64,000 nucleotides of DNA from Helianthus annuus (GCF_002127325.2 NC_035437.2:169056265-169120264), one strand, 5' to 3'; numbered from the stretch's first letter, positions 33,604-45,772 are shown. Program-made: numbers and translations. The notes: generated by a model from the sequence alone, not told the origin.

Positions 33604-35187
33604 TTTACTTTCTTTTTTCTTATAATTTTTGAGGGATATAAACAAAAACGAGAAACTCAGGTGGTCATATTTGATGGTTTAAGGAAATTCCACGCCACTA
33701 TTTCTAAAACCTTGATGTTCATCATCTAATGACTGTCGAGGAAAATATAATAACATGATGTGTGTTTACGATCTTGTTCGATGAGTTTTGATGAAAATTT
33801 TAAAGAAAATCGTTGTTTAACTGGTTTAGGAAGCTAGAAACCATATGGAACAAACAAACCCGTTGGTTTTAATAGTTTGATATTTTGACGGTTTACAATT
33901 CTTCCAAAAATAAATAATTAAGAAATATTAAACCACATGTTCGATTAGTTATATAAGATTTTACCTTTATACATTGAAATGGATGTAAAATTTTCATATA
34001 CCCACTGTATTTTTGTGACTTGTCACAAATGTCATGGAATGCATATACATGACCAACTATTTACTTATTTCCAATAGATCAAAATGCCTTAGCTTAGATT
34101 GGGACAAGTGGTGTATTTGTGATGTGTAAGTTGTTTGTTTTTTTGTCTTTCTAGCGACTTGCTAGTAGACTCGTTTTAATGAAAGCTGTTGTTCAAAAAA
34201 AAAAATTATTCATGTTTTTGTTTAAATTAGTTATAACTTACTAATCGTATAGAAACCGTTTTCAAATAAATATTTTGTACAAAAAGTGTATATGTGCATT
34301 ATTGTTTTTTTCTCAATATTTGTAACTTAAACTAATTATTATATTATCCGATTTTGATGACTGTACCCGTGAACTCATAGAGTAGTTGGTTTGATAACCG
34401 ATCTAATTTTCGAATCATTGACCAAAGAAAATCAATAACACACCGCTATACAATTATTTAAACGGAAAAACCTGCTTTTGAAACACTGTGATGAATAACC
34501 AAACCCTAATGTGACAAGGTCGTTTTTAGAGACTCCGCAGGAGGGCCGGGTGTGCGACGGCCTTGGGGCCTGGTCTCCCCAAGGGTCTAGACTTCTTTTA
34601 ATATTTAATTAAAAAATTGTGTGTATTTATACCGAAATAAAAATATAAGACTTGATTAGTTGAAACAACTAAACCCAAATAAGATTTTGTTTTCAAATAA
34701 AAAGAGGCTCAATTATTCAAAATGTTAAATAATTAAATAAAAAAATAGTCCAATAATTAAAACTCAATACAAATTTATCGTCTTATTATGATTTTTTTAT
34801 TATTGAGTTTATATTATAGGGGTCCGTTTCTTTTCTTACTCACCCCGAACCCAAAACGTTTCATGAATTCTCGTAAACAGCCCTGCTGATTACATCCTTG
34901 TTCCAAATCAATCATTTTGATTATATCTTGATTTGTGGTTTTCAAGGTTGATCTTTGGACAAACCTACGAAGTTTCGTTTGTTGTTTGTGATTGTATGTA
35001 AAGTCTGTAATATTCGGACATGTGTAAAGTTGTTAAAAGCACATGAGATAAGCCACCCAACCCACAAGATAAACAGATATCACACATGACGGCTGCGCAT
35101 GCACAAAACTTCCTAAACCAGAAATATTCTTTTTGTCCATAAAAATATAATATCTTGTTGATTTATGCACAACTCAATTAATGTTGC
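33604..35187. other. Intergenic, partly DNA-transposon relics
   Basis: No gene is recognised. A GGGCCGGGTG...GGCCTTGGGGCC block near 34543-34600 and GTAAACAGCCCTG near 34880 may be ends of an old hAT element (CAGGGC-type), but no target duplication was found. The rest is AT-rich. Confidence 0.4.
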
Positions 35188-35195
35188 CTATATTG

Positions 35196-35831
35196 TAGGT
35201 TGTGTAAAAAACCGAATTAACTGAACCATAACTGAATTAATCGATAAAACCGAACCGAAAAAATCGAATCAAATCAAAAACTGGTGGGTCGGTTAATGTT
35301 TTTTCTGAAAAACCAAAAGTAGCAGGTCGGTTATGGTTATCAATGTTTCCAAAACCACCATAACCGAACCAAACCAACATGTAATAAATCTTTGTAGGAT
35401 TTAGGACTCTTCACTAGTTTTATAATATTTAATGTTTTTGATTAATTTTTTTCGTATTTATTGGTTATTTCATATCGTTTTGCGGTTTTGGTTGAATGTT
35501 TATTTGAGTTTATGGAATATATCAGATCACTTTATTTGAATATTCGGTAATAATCGGTGTTAATATTATAGATTATATGTATTTTTTAATACTATGTAAT
35601 ATACTAATATATACAAATATGCAATAACAATTTATTGCATGTTAAAAAAAAGTAAGCTATTTTTAGCTAGGCTAAATACACGGTTAACCTCCCATAACCG
35701 ACCCGCTATAATCATCAAAATCGATTAACCATAACCGCCATAACCGATCGGTTATGGTTATGGTTATCCATTAATCTATATCGCGGTTATGGTTATGATT
35801 TTAGGCTAAAACCGACCCATGTACACCCCTA
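35196..35831. mobile_element. hAT-type MITE, CCGAACCG-rich, 636 bp
   Basis: TIR TAGGTTGTGTAAAAAACCG at the left and the inverse TAGGGGTGTACATGGGTCGG at the right. The flanking 8-bp duplication is CTATATTG (35188-35195) / CTATATTA (35832-35839), 7 of 8 identical. Sub-terminal clusters of AACCGAACC / GGTTATGGTTAT at both ends are typical of hAT transposase-binding regions. Non-coding. Confidence 0.85.
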
Positions 35832-35848
35832 CTATATTATATAACTTA

Positions 35849-36192
35849 GGGTGAACGGGGTGTTACCCACGTGGGGAGTATTCCCCACTTAGCCACAACC
35901 AATCAGGTTATTCCATGTCAACTCCCCTCTTAAGTTCCCATTTTGCACTCAAACGTTGGCATCACTCCACTCACACAATTATTTTTTTATAAAAAAAGAA
36001 GAAAAAAATATGATTTGTGGAAAAAGGGTGGACCCACATTACCAATCACCCCCCTCTCTCTCTTCTCTCTCTCAATCGGTGAGCACACACCGAGCTAAAC
36101 ACAAACCGCGCGGGGAAATTTTGTTGGTGGCAGTGTACCCACACGGTGAGCACACTCCCCACATGGGGTCACCGAAGGTGCCCCGTGCACCC
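35849..36192. mobile_element. Harbinger/Tourist-type MITE, 344 bp
   Basis: TIR GGGTGAACGGGG at the left and the inverse GGGTGCACGGGG at the right, flanked by TTA on both sides (35846-35848, 36193-36195). Sub-terminal GTGGGGAGTATTCCCCAC is also inverted. An 83-codon open frame across it is not a gene. It lies 10 bp from the hAT element above. Confidence 0.82.
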
Positions 36193-36195
36193 TTA

Positions 36196-36754
36196 TATTT
36201 TATGTAAAGGGTACTTTTTATGAAATTCGGGTGTGCAGAATGAACTATGTGACATCTCGATTTTTTTATTTTAAAACTTTATATGATATTTGTGAATTTA
36301 TAAATAACGAGTAATCCATTGGCATGAATTGATTGGATAAATCTATCTAGATGAAGTTGATTTTGGGAAACCATCATCTGTTGTAAGTTCATTTGTTCGT
36401 ATGTTTTCTTATGGGTACGGGTTCAATTCGGTTTTGGTTTATAAATATATGTAATCGAAATTGAAGAAACAAATGTTGGTAACTTGGTATATGACTTCTG
36501 ACTCCCTCCTAATGATCTTCCGGGAACAATTTAACTACAAAACAGATCAACGTTAGACTTGTCGGTGTCCCTGTAATCACCCTCTAGCGTAAAAAATAAG
36601 TATTAATTTCAGGAGTAATAAAAAAATAATTAAGTGATTGCAAAATGAGAAATATGAAATCTATTGTCAGGTATTTATAGCTACGTGATTCGGGTTTTTC
36701 CCCTTTGAAGTAAAGAGTTATATCTCCCACTTTCTCGGAGGTGTTGTTTGCTAA

Positions 36755-36758
<4 letters not shown>
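36196..36758. other. Intergenic, nothing recognised
   Basis: AT-rich single-copy-looking sequence. No exon, tandem repeat or inverted-repeat boundary was seen. Confidence 0.45.
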
Positions 36759-36832
<74 letters not shown>

Positions 36833-37038
36833 AACGGCAAATTTGGATCACTGACGGACCACTGGAGTATCATCGTGCCACCAGAGGAACCACCCGATCA
36901 TATCCATCTCCACTAGGCATAATGCCACACCAATTCAGGAGGAAACCCAATAAACATGGGAAAACCCCCCTTGTGGGAATCGAACCCAGGACCTATTGGT
37001 CCCAAAGCCTTATCCCACCACCAAGATGCCACTAGGAC
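36759..37038 (-). mobile_element. Young tRNA-derived SINE with an A tail of about 73 nt
   Basis: In minus orientation: tRNA-like head with A-box-like TGGCATCTTGGTGG and B box GGTTCGATTCCC, a body of about 200 bp, then an uninterrupted run of about 73 A (36759-36831 on the plus strand as T). Flanked by CTAACCAT at 36751-36758 and 37039-37046. The pure long tail and exact duplication suggest recent insertion. Same family as the copy at 28336/31643. Confidence 0.9.
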
Positions 37039-37389
37039 CTAACCATAAGAATGTTATTTTAATTGAATTGTTTATTTATCTTTACTGAACCGGGTTTATA
37101 TGATATCACTGGTTTAATGGAATTAATCCGGGTTCATACTTCATCACGAACATAGTAGGTTATCAAAAAATAAAGAGTAAAATGTCATTTTCATCCCAAG
37201 GTTTGACCATTTTTTCGACTTTCGTTCCTCAGGTTTCATTTTCATTCAAAAAGTTTGAAATCTTAAGTCGCAATAAATTGCCACAACTCAAGGATAAAAA
37301 TGACAATAATACGCAAACCTAAAGGACTCAAATGAACAAAAAAAGTCATTTCGGATGGAAGAAGTAAGAATGACTAACCAACGCAAACC

Positions 37390-37760
37390 TATCTGAAAAT
37401 TCGGATATCCAAATTTCGGATACCAGATTTCACTATCCGAATCCGTATCCGAAATTTCGGATATCCGATCGGATAGTGAATCGGATATCCGAATATTCAA
37501 TTTTTAATTTAATTTTCATTTTTTTATTATTTTTTTTATATTCAGAACCGGATATTTCGGATAGTCCGGATATCAGTTTTCAGGTATTTTCGGATACTTC
37601 GTCTATTTTCGGATATCCGAAAAAAATAAAAATCAAATTTTTGGATATTTCAATATTCGAAAATTTTTAAAATCTCTATCCGAATCCGAAAATTCAGATA
37701 TCCGAATTTTTCGGATATTACGGATTCGGATATCGGATAATTTGGTACTTTTGACATATC
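37390..37760. mobile_element. TCGGATATCCGA-rich hAT-like element
   Basis: Dozens of overlapping palindromic CGGATATCCG motifs lie in 350 bp. Possible inverted ends are CTGAAAATTCGGATATCC and CAAATTATCCGATATCC. No target duplication was identified. The Asp/Ser/Ile-rich frames here are repeat artefacts. Confidence 0.5.
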
Positions 37761-38098
37761 TTATGAACATGTGTTTTGAACATTTTGCAATACTTTTGGT
37801 ACTTTTGGCATGTCTTAATGGATTGGACCTATTAAGCCACAAATGTCCCAAAATATTATTTGACCAGTTATGTCATTTCTTGCATTTTGTCATATATTGC
37901 ATTATACACAATTTAACAAACAAGCTTCATTAACAATCTTCATTATAACATCCCTTAATAGAGTTTTACAAAAAGGGGCATTCATAATGCGTATTAGTTT
38001 TACAAAAGGGCATTCATAATGCATATTACAGGGAATCCATTAGACTACCATACATCATACTGCCACAAAAAGTCTACTATGCATGACTACCACTTAGC

Positions 38099-38461
38099 TT
38101 AGATCATAAACATAACAAACACTATTGTAAACACCACCCAACTAGCAATCAGGTAGTTCTTCCACTTCTTTGCTTCATCAACCCTCTCCCTTAACTGTTC
38201 TTCAAGCCTGTTCCTGCCCCTAGCCAGACCAAGGATGAGATCGTTAGCATGATTGCACATTTCTGGATCTATCCAACCAAAGAAACCATAAATTGCTTCC
38301 TACAACATTATGAAAACTCAGAATTTTAGAAAAAAAAATAGGGTTTAACTCTTAGTAATTTATCATACCTGATCTGGGTAAACATAGAAGCGACGACCTG
38401 GATTACAGTTTGTCCATGATGTACGAAGCAAGGCTTCCTTCCCACACCAACACATAACCAT
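38099..38461 (-). CDS. Small GRF-type zinc-finger protein with C-terminal membrane segment, 97 aa
   Basis: Two exons: 38461-38369 (31 codons, ending at CAG|GTATGA) and 38299-38099 (66 codons plus stop TAA, acceptor TTGTAG). Exon 1 encodes MVMCWCGKEALLRTSWTNCN, then PGRRFYVYPDQ, a clear GRF zinc-finger start (C.CG...l.TSWT..NPGRRF). Exon 2 continues with EAIYGFFGWIDPEMCNHAND, a coiled-coil-like RGRNRLEEQLRERVDEAKKW, and a terminal hydrophobic segment YLIASWVVFTIVFVMFMI. The third and fourth Zn ligands of canonical GRF (F..C and the C before YF.W) are not at their usual places, so zinc binding is doubtful. GRF domains elsewhere bind nucleic acid; the function of these short plant proteins is unknown. 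The splice frame is consistent, so the gene appears intact. Confidence 0.7.
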
Positions 38462-39467
38462 CCTCTTCACCGTCGATATTTTGATATTTTGCTATGTTTA
38501 GTGGTGGAACCCTAGTTTTGATATTGGGGGGGGAGTAGTTTATAAAACAACGAATCCATTAAAGGGGAAGTGGAAAAGACGATAGTACCCTCACGTGATT
38601 AGCACGTGAGGGGATTTAACCAGGATTTGTAACTAGGTTTTGTGTAAAGGACACCGCCTGCAATAATGTTCAAATGTAAAGGACAACCAGTGTATTATTT
38701 AAACTTAAAGGACACCGCCTACAAAATTACTGAAACGTATAGGACATAAAGTGTAATTTTCTAAAAGTTTTTATCAATTAAAGTGTTCAATCATGTTTTT
38801 ATGAATTTTACAAATAACTGAAAATTCCATATAAAAGTACTAGAAAATCCACAGTAGAATGGCGGGCAAAAGAGCAACAAGTTGCGCCGCAACCCACTTT
38901 TGAATAGCAAATCTGATCTTACTTAAAACAAAACCTTGGTTCCTCGACATCGAGAAATTGTTGTGTGCGACCCTCTGCACTTTGTCTAGGAAACCGGTAG
39001 CTTTGGGACCAAGGGAACCAAATGTATCAAAAGCAAAGGGAATGGATACATGTGGGTTCTCAGCACAAGCCTTTTCATGCTTAGCAACTTTCTGTGATCG
39101 TGCCTTCAACACAGCCTGGCTAGCCACGAACCTATTTTCCCTAAGGCCAACAAAGGGGGACACTCCAGTAAGGTCTAGGCGTGTTTCCCACATGACCAAC
39201 CAAACATGAGAACATCCGCTGAGCGAAGAGTGGACCTCCCTTCATGCGGGTTTGACAAAAAAAATTACAGGAGCCTTTTTTTGCGGAGATCCCTTCCCGA
39301 TTAAGAATATCCAATAGGACATCCCAGTCCAAGTCATGTCTGTATTTAAAGCCTGACAACTCCTTGCAATGAACCGCATGCTCCCTAAAGTTATCCAAGT
39401 AAACCTTACTGCAAACTTGGCAAGGCTTATCAACGGGAAACAAATGGATCATTAACCAATATGTAAG

Positions 39468-41850
39468 TGTCACACCCCAACCAATGGCGGAAACATCGGG
39501 ATGAGACGAAGTGTGAAGATTGCTAGAGTCATCATAACGCTATTTGTGACAATATTTAATAAACCGATTTCATTTCATAATTCTTTTGTCAACATTACAG
39601 AGAAATCAAATAACATCAAGTTCAAAGGAAATACAGTACAACATAATCAACATTGATACAACGATTAAACCTAAACGTCTATATGTGTATCTAGGCATCA
39701 ACGCTACTTCATTTCATAGCATCATCGTCCTCAACCTGTAACATATTTAAAATAAAGTTCAATGCAAAAGCAAAGGCGAGTATACAAGTTTGATACGTAC
39801 ATAGCAAAAGATAAGTTTGAACAATTCCTCATAGCAAGCATGTGATTCAAGATAAACATTTAAACATGGCATGTGTCTAACATATGGGTCGTTAATCCTA
39901 TAGCGCTACATATGTCACGGTTTGGCTCGTACGAAGTTAATGATAAGTTCAAGACATAAGAATCACCCAAGTTTAAAGTATCAAGCCATCACGTATACAA
40001 GCATGTTATAGGAATGTTCATGTGTTTAAGCAAAATGTTCATGTGTAAGTTTGTTGATAGATAAAACATGTTACACCCCAAAAGTGATAAAAGTAAAAGG
40101 GGAATACGAGTATACTCACAAAGTTTGCATATGTTTTCCGATTATCCAATGTGACAAAGTTGCCGAGGTTGGAAGGTTGAATGCGTAAGGGTTTAAGTTC
40201 AAGCATGTTTAGAGTCGAGATTTGGAATGAAAGTGACATGAAAATATTATATCAAAATATTCATCTTCACACATAACACTTGTATGACACTTGGTAACCT
40301 CATGGGTTATAATGATTTTATGAGTTGAACACCCATAAGAATCATAACAAGGTTTAGGTCCTTAGATGATAACCTACTACTTTGACAAATGAATATGATT
40401 TCAACATCAAAGATTCGAGTGTACATAGATAGTATGTAGGTCGTATATTATACACATATTATTAAGTCCAAATGTTCAAGTATTCAAGTAAGAGGTAGAA
40501 GATTACATCTTCATTTAGGTACCTCAAGTTGAGTCATGGGTGTCATGGATGGGGTAGGAAGACAAGGCTTCCATTTAGGTACCCCTTTGATGTTCACCAC
40601 TACACTTGATGTAAAAACAACCAAGGAGGGTCATGAACTAAGGTCTTTACATGTATGTAAAGTAAACTAACTAATAGAAATCATCAAATCATGTGAGGAT
40701 TGTATGTTTGGACAACCCAAGTTGTTCCATAATCACTCATGTATCAAAGACTATGTTTGACATGATTTGTGGGTTGAAACCCTAGACAAAACACCAAGTT
40801 TATGAAGTTTAATCCTCTGATTTCAAATGTCTCAACCTTGTTTTTAAGCTTAACCAACCATGGGATAAGTTGTAAGCATTAGGACATAGGCATGGGATGT
40901 GTTAGACACAAGTTGCATAGGTTTAAACAAGTTTTGAAGAACATAAAAATCAAACAGAAAGTTTATGGACTATTTCGGGGCATTTCCAGGTATGATTTCT
41001 CCAAGGAGAAGTCTAGGAATCGAACCCCATGATTATCCAAGCAAGTAGGAAAAAGAATCAAGTGAATCGGATAAGAATTGAGTGAGTTATGCTCATTTTC
41101 GTGAAGGGGTGTCAATCTGCTCGAACCTTTGCTTTCAGCTACGGTTTGGAGGATGTTTTGAGAGTTTTTAGTGTTGCAAAAGTGGTAGGGAGGCTGGTTA
41201 TAAGTGGTATTTATAGGGGGAAGGATTAGGGTTTCAATGGGTTGGGCTTTGGAAGTGTTTAGAAGGGGTTACACCTTGAAACTAGCCCACAAAACCCAAC
41301 TATATGGGGCTGAATTTTGCTGAATTGGGGCTGCCATATTTCTTTATTTTTTTTTTATTTTTTAAAACATTATAATGAGTAATTTTGTTAATTAAGTTGT
41401 GTAATAATATGCAACAATGTTTCCCCTAACTTGTAACAAGGTGAAATATGAAATAAAACATGATTTAACTAGGTAAAAAGTGTAATGTACAAGTATGTAA
41501 CATGTTTGTAAGTGACAAGTATATGTCACATATTAGATGATTAACCGTTGTATAAATAAGCATATTATTAGGGGTTTTTAGGTATCAACAATATAAGGAC
41601 AAGCGTGGACATGCATCGTGAATAAGTATAAGTATGAATTACAAATAAGGATTCGATGTACAATGAATTCGAACGTATGAACATGTATGAATATGTAGAT
41701 GGTGAATTTAAAGAAATACGAATTTTATTTATGATCCAAGTCTCGGATTTTACAACGAAAAGACGACTACAATAATACAAGATTTCCAAAAATAGCATTA
41801 CAAGGCGAGCTTTCTTTATTATGGAAAGTATGAAAAAGCAGGGCGTTACA
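39468..41850 (-). mobile_element. Solo LTR, 2,383 bp
   Basis: TGTCACACCCCAACC at the left and GGGCGTTACA at the right, flanked by the perfect 5-bp duplication GTAAG (39463-39467, 41851-41855). It interrupts the non-LTR pseudogene between MSAVEYQAIL and TYWLMIHLFP. The GGGGTGTGACA end and the TAGCGCTA block (39901) align with the other LTRs in minus orientation. No internal retroelement sequence is present, so it arose by LTR-LTR recombination. The open frames inside are not genes. Confidence 0.9.
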
Positions 41851-42417
41851 GTAAGAATGGCCTGATATTCCACGGCTGACATGTGTTGCCTTTCAATGGG
41901 ATAACAGTCAGAAAATCTTGAGCATGAGGGCCTCGTAGACATTCTAACACTCTTTTTGGCACAGGGATAGGTTAAACTTCTCTCCCAAACTCTGGAAGAT
42001 TTTACTATATAAGGCACTCGCCAAAGTATTTTGGGCCTTGGGGGGGAGGGGCAGTGTCCTTATTAGTGAACTCGCCAAGATCAAGATCGGGAAGGGATCC
42101 ATGCAAACTATCCAACGCACACCCATAATTGGAGCCTAACCCATCAATACAACTGTCCCACAGAATGTGGTCCTGTAAACTCCAAGATTGTGCCCTCGAG
42201 GCCACGAAAACGTATGTTGCGTAAAAGCCTAAACCCCTAGAACGAATCGGCAAGGATGCCAACATCCATTGAAAATCCCCGAAAAACAGACCCCCAGAAA
42301 CCACAATATCCTCGATCGCATCCCGGAGGCCTTTGTCGAAAATAGTAACAACTTCTCAAAAAAAAAGAATGACAAATTCGTAGGCCAAACAACAACTTAG
42401 CAACCCCCATATAAGAG

Positions 42418-42690
42418 CGAAGTAAAAGGAGCTCGCATTAAGGGTCCCACAAATGAGGTAGACATTGCATAAGCTCCACTGTGCATGAAGTCCTTCTCAC
42501 AGCCAAATTGCTGATATAACCAACGTCCTGACTACCCCCCCCCCCATACCAGAGAGAAGTAAAAGGAGCTCGCATTAAGGGTCCCATAAACGAGGTAGAC
42601 GTTGCATAAGCTCCACTGCACATGAAGCCATTCTCACAGCCAAATTGTTGATATAACCAGCGTCCCGACTACCCCCCCCCCCCCCGAGGA
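42418..42690. repeat. Tandem duplication (about 135-bp unit) with poly-C tracts
   Basis: The two copies both run from AGTAAAAGGAGCTCGCATTA to GACTACCCCCC. They end in C runs of 10 (42535-42544) and about 14 (42672-42685). It duplicates a segment of the RT pseudogene (SNLAVRRASCAVELM / NNLAVRMASCAVELM). Confidence 0.85.
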
Positions 42691-42811
42691 GTTTCACACC
42701 CAACTCTGGCTTCCCAATTCCCCTGGGAAACAAGCCTTCCTTCACTTTCACCCCATTACACAATGACCAAAAGACCTCAGTTTTCTTGATGATATCCAAA
42801 GCTTTAGCCAC

Positions 42812-44134
42812 TTCAGTAGTGTCTCCCCAAAAATTTTATAGCATTTAGGATCCATTTGAAAGAACATTCAATCATATATTTACATATTCAAACATCTTAT
42901 ATTTGTTATGCTTTGTTGAATTCTATTATACTTTTGCCAAATCATTGTAATCGAAAGTTTTCAAGTAATTATTATTTTTTATTCCCATTTCGATTTGTAT
43001 CGTAGTTTATTTTAGCTATTTGCATATGATTATATATGATTTGTAGATGTGGCAACTTCAACCCATTTTCTTATGAACATGTCGATTTAGATTATGTGTT
43101 TTTCCTAGCGGGTCAAACGGTTAAAAATTAAACAAAAGTAATCTAAAATAAGAAGATAGATCGATTAAATTTTGCCTAAGTTAAACTTTAATACAAATAA
43201 ATATATTTAGATTGTTATATTTTAATCGGAAAGTAAAAATCTTTACTCATATTTGCAATACACGTAACTTTTTACCGAACGATATATTCCGATCAACAAT
43301 GGTACCATCATTCATTTTTATGGCTTTTGGTTTCGGTACGAGTCGCTTTCGATACAAAGTTGTGTTCCAAAAAACGAGTACTTCGTTTAAGTGTAAGATA
43401 TAGAGACTATCGATACCGTACCAATACTGTGACGAACCAAACCAAACCAAAACGATACAGACCGAACATCGGTATTCGTATCGTAGTATCGGTATTTGTG
43501 TTTGTGGCTTTCGATCGATGTAAAAGACGACTTTAGTCATACAACTTTTGTGTAACGAAACCATCATAAATATTTTTTTTGTATTGTAAACTGTACAGAG
43601 TACCAGTGGTGTCACGAACCAAACAATATTAGTATCGTTATTGGTGTCACTGAACCAGTTGATTGCTTGTTTTTATTGTTTTCCAAAGATGTAAAATACA
43701 TGTCAGTATCATTTTGAGCATATCATGACTTTAGTCTTGCGACACACGGGAGTTGGATAAAGATTTGCCTTTTCAAACGGTAAGTTGTAAGATTTCAAGT
43801 CCCACGGTTGTCAAAAAAAAAATGTAATCTACGAGTAGAGTTGAAGAGTGTGTGACTGATGTGAGTTGCCATAAAATAAATATACGACTTGTATACACGC
43901 ATCGGGATGGCAATTGAAGCCAAGCCGATGGGTAAACCCGGCATATTTAGGACAAGTAATTAGGTATGGGATCCGGTTTGTAATTAGTTTTTATTTTTTT
44001 CGCGGGGATGGGATGGGTTTGAATTTGGTGATATACATGTCTACCCAACTCGATTACCCGATAAAGTGTGTGCGTTTACCAAATACAGTTTCTTTTATTT
44101 TTAAAATATATGTATATATGATATGATATATCAA
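42812..44134. other. Intergenic with CGGTAC/TCGGTA-rich hAT-like remnant
   Basis: No gene. From about 43335 to 43650 there are many CGGTAC, CCGTACC and GGTATCG-like motifs on both strands, a degenerate element related in style to those at 6.2 and 44.2 kb. Near 43790 GATTTCAAGTCCCACGG followed by GTTGTC and a run of A is SINE-tail-like but too short to define. Confidence 0.4.
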
Positions 44135-45471
44135 TTACCTATATATTAAAATCTCAATTGAATGAACAGTGTTTCACTAAATATATATAGTAATAAAAAT
44201 ATAATTGAAAGAATAGTAACATCACTAACGAATGATCAAATGGTATTGGGTATCGGTACTGGTATCGAATTTATCAAACCAGGTGTATTTTCGATGCCGA
44301 TTCGGCACCGGTATTCATCGGTTTTTACCCTCAAATACCGTTGTCGTACCAGTACCAATCGGTACCGAGCTGTACCGTACCAGGTATATTCGGTACCGGT
44401 ACCCACTTTTGGAGATTTCGGTAACAGTATTTTCGGTACCGGTTGGTACGGAGCTCATCAAATCCTGTAGCAATGCAAGTAATTGCACCGTTTAGATTAC
44501 TTTTCGTACAATAGAATTGAATGAATAGTAACATCACTAAGGAATGAGCAAATGGTATCAGGTACCGGTACCGGTATCAAATTACCAAACCGGGTATATT
44601 TTCGGTGTCGGTTCGGCACCGGTATTCATCGGTTTTTACCCTCAAATACCAGTGTGTACCAGTACCGACCGGTACCGAGCCGTACCGTACCAGGTATATT
44701 CTGTACCGGTACCCACTTTTGGGGATTTCGGTAACGGTATTTTCGGTACCGGTTGGTACCGAGCTCATCAAATCTTGTAGCAACGTAGCAATGCAAGTAA
44801 TTGCACCGTTTAAATTACTTTTCATACACATAGTAAGTAAACTGTATTTCGTTTGAATGAGGTTTCATACACAACAACTATTTTGCTTTATTTTTGTCTT
44901 TTTCTGTAATGAATGAATTATAACATGTAAATTAACTTGGATATTTAGATTATTGATGAGCAAATCGTATCAAATCCTGTAATCAAACCGGTATCGTATT
45001 GGTACCAAATTTACTATACCAAATCATTTTCGGTACCAATTTGGTACCCACCTTTTGGCGTTTTCAGGATCGTTACATTCGGTTCGACACCGGTCTAGCA
45101 CCATACCTGTATTTATTGATTTTTACCTTCAAATACCATATTGTATCGTACCAAGCATTTTCGGTGCCGGTACCTAATTTCGATGATTTTCCGGATCAGT
45201 ACTTTCGGTGCTGTTACCGGTACCGAGCTCATCCATATTTTAACGTGTTAGCACCGTAAGAACTGAAAACAACCAAATTTCCAACGTGTATGACGTGTGG
45301 GTCCTATTATTATATATTATGTTATTTAGAATCGCTTTTTTAGGACGAAGTGACTATCCTTTTCACGACATTTTTATTTATGTTTTGATATTCAGTATCT
45401 GCTTGCCGTTACCGACACACGTTTTGCAGTCATTGTGTCCCCGCCGCAACGCGCGAATAGAAATCAACTAG
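44135..45471 (+). mobile_element. Non-autonomous Helitron C2, 1.3 kb
   Basis: Starts A|TTACCTATATATTAAAAT and ends CGCCGCAACGCGCG, then 11 bases, then CTAG|T. It is colinear with Helitron C1 (21698-23061) but lacks the Harbinger MITE and has an internal duplication of the CGGTACCGG-rich part (about 44225-44480 and 44540-44800). No Rep/Hel coding sequence. Confidence 0.8.
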
Positions 45472-45772
45472 TTATTGATAATTTGGGATACATTGTTTTT
45501 GTCATCTTTGCATTTGAGTATTTACTATATATGCATTTAGTTATTTTATCCATATACATTGTATTTATGTGGTATTTTTTTTATTGTGGTAATGTTAAAT
45601 GTAATTGATTGGTAGTTATCCGATAGATAATTGACGGGTTTTGGTTCGGGTATGCTAACAGGTTTACCTGAAACCCGTGGATACACATAATACCCAACGA
45701 TAATCACCCCATAAAAAGTCGACATGTTTTGCGATGAGTTTGAAACAAGCTTATCTAATCAGGGGTCTGGAG

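Larger units (their letters stand above)
38840..42811 (-). pseudogene. Non-LTR retrotransposon pseudogene (RT end, zinc motif, restriction-like endonuclease), split by a solo LTR
   Basis: Minus-strand pieces in order: 42811-42340 (ALDIIKKTEVFW..CNGVKVKEGLFPRGIG, SNLAVRRASCAVELM), 42304-41856 (LASLPIRSRGLGFYA, ASRAQSWSLQDHILWDS, then MSAVEYQAIL) and, after the LTR, 39462-38840 (MIHLFPVDKPCQVCSKVYLD, then REHAVHCKEL, FKYRHDL, STLRSADVLMFGW..GKHA, LDLTGVSPFVGLRENRF). This is the end of an RT protein, then a C-x2-C..H..C zinc-like motif, then a possible PD-(D/E)xK pattern (R.AD...[V/L]DLTG). Frameshifts and stops (for example TAG after GKHA) make it dead. The assignment to an RLE-type non-LTR element is inference. 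Confidence 0.65.

Noticed and set aside
39468..41850. Full LTR retrotransposon
   Set aside because: No PBS, PPT or coding sequence, and the 5-bp duplication directly flanks a single LTR; it is a solo LTR.
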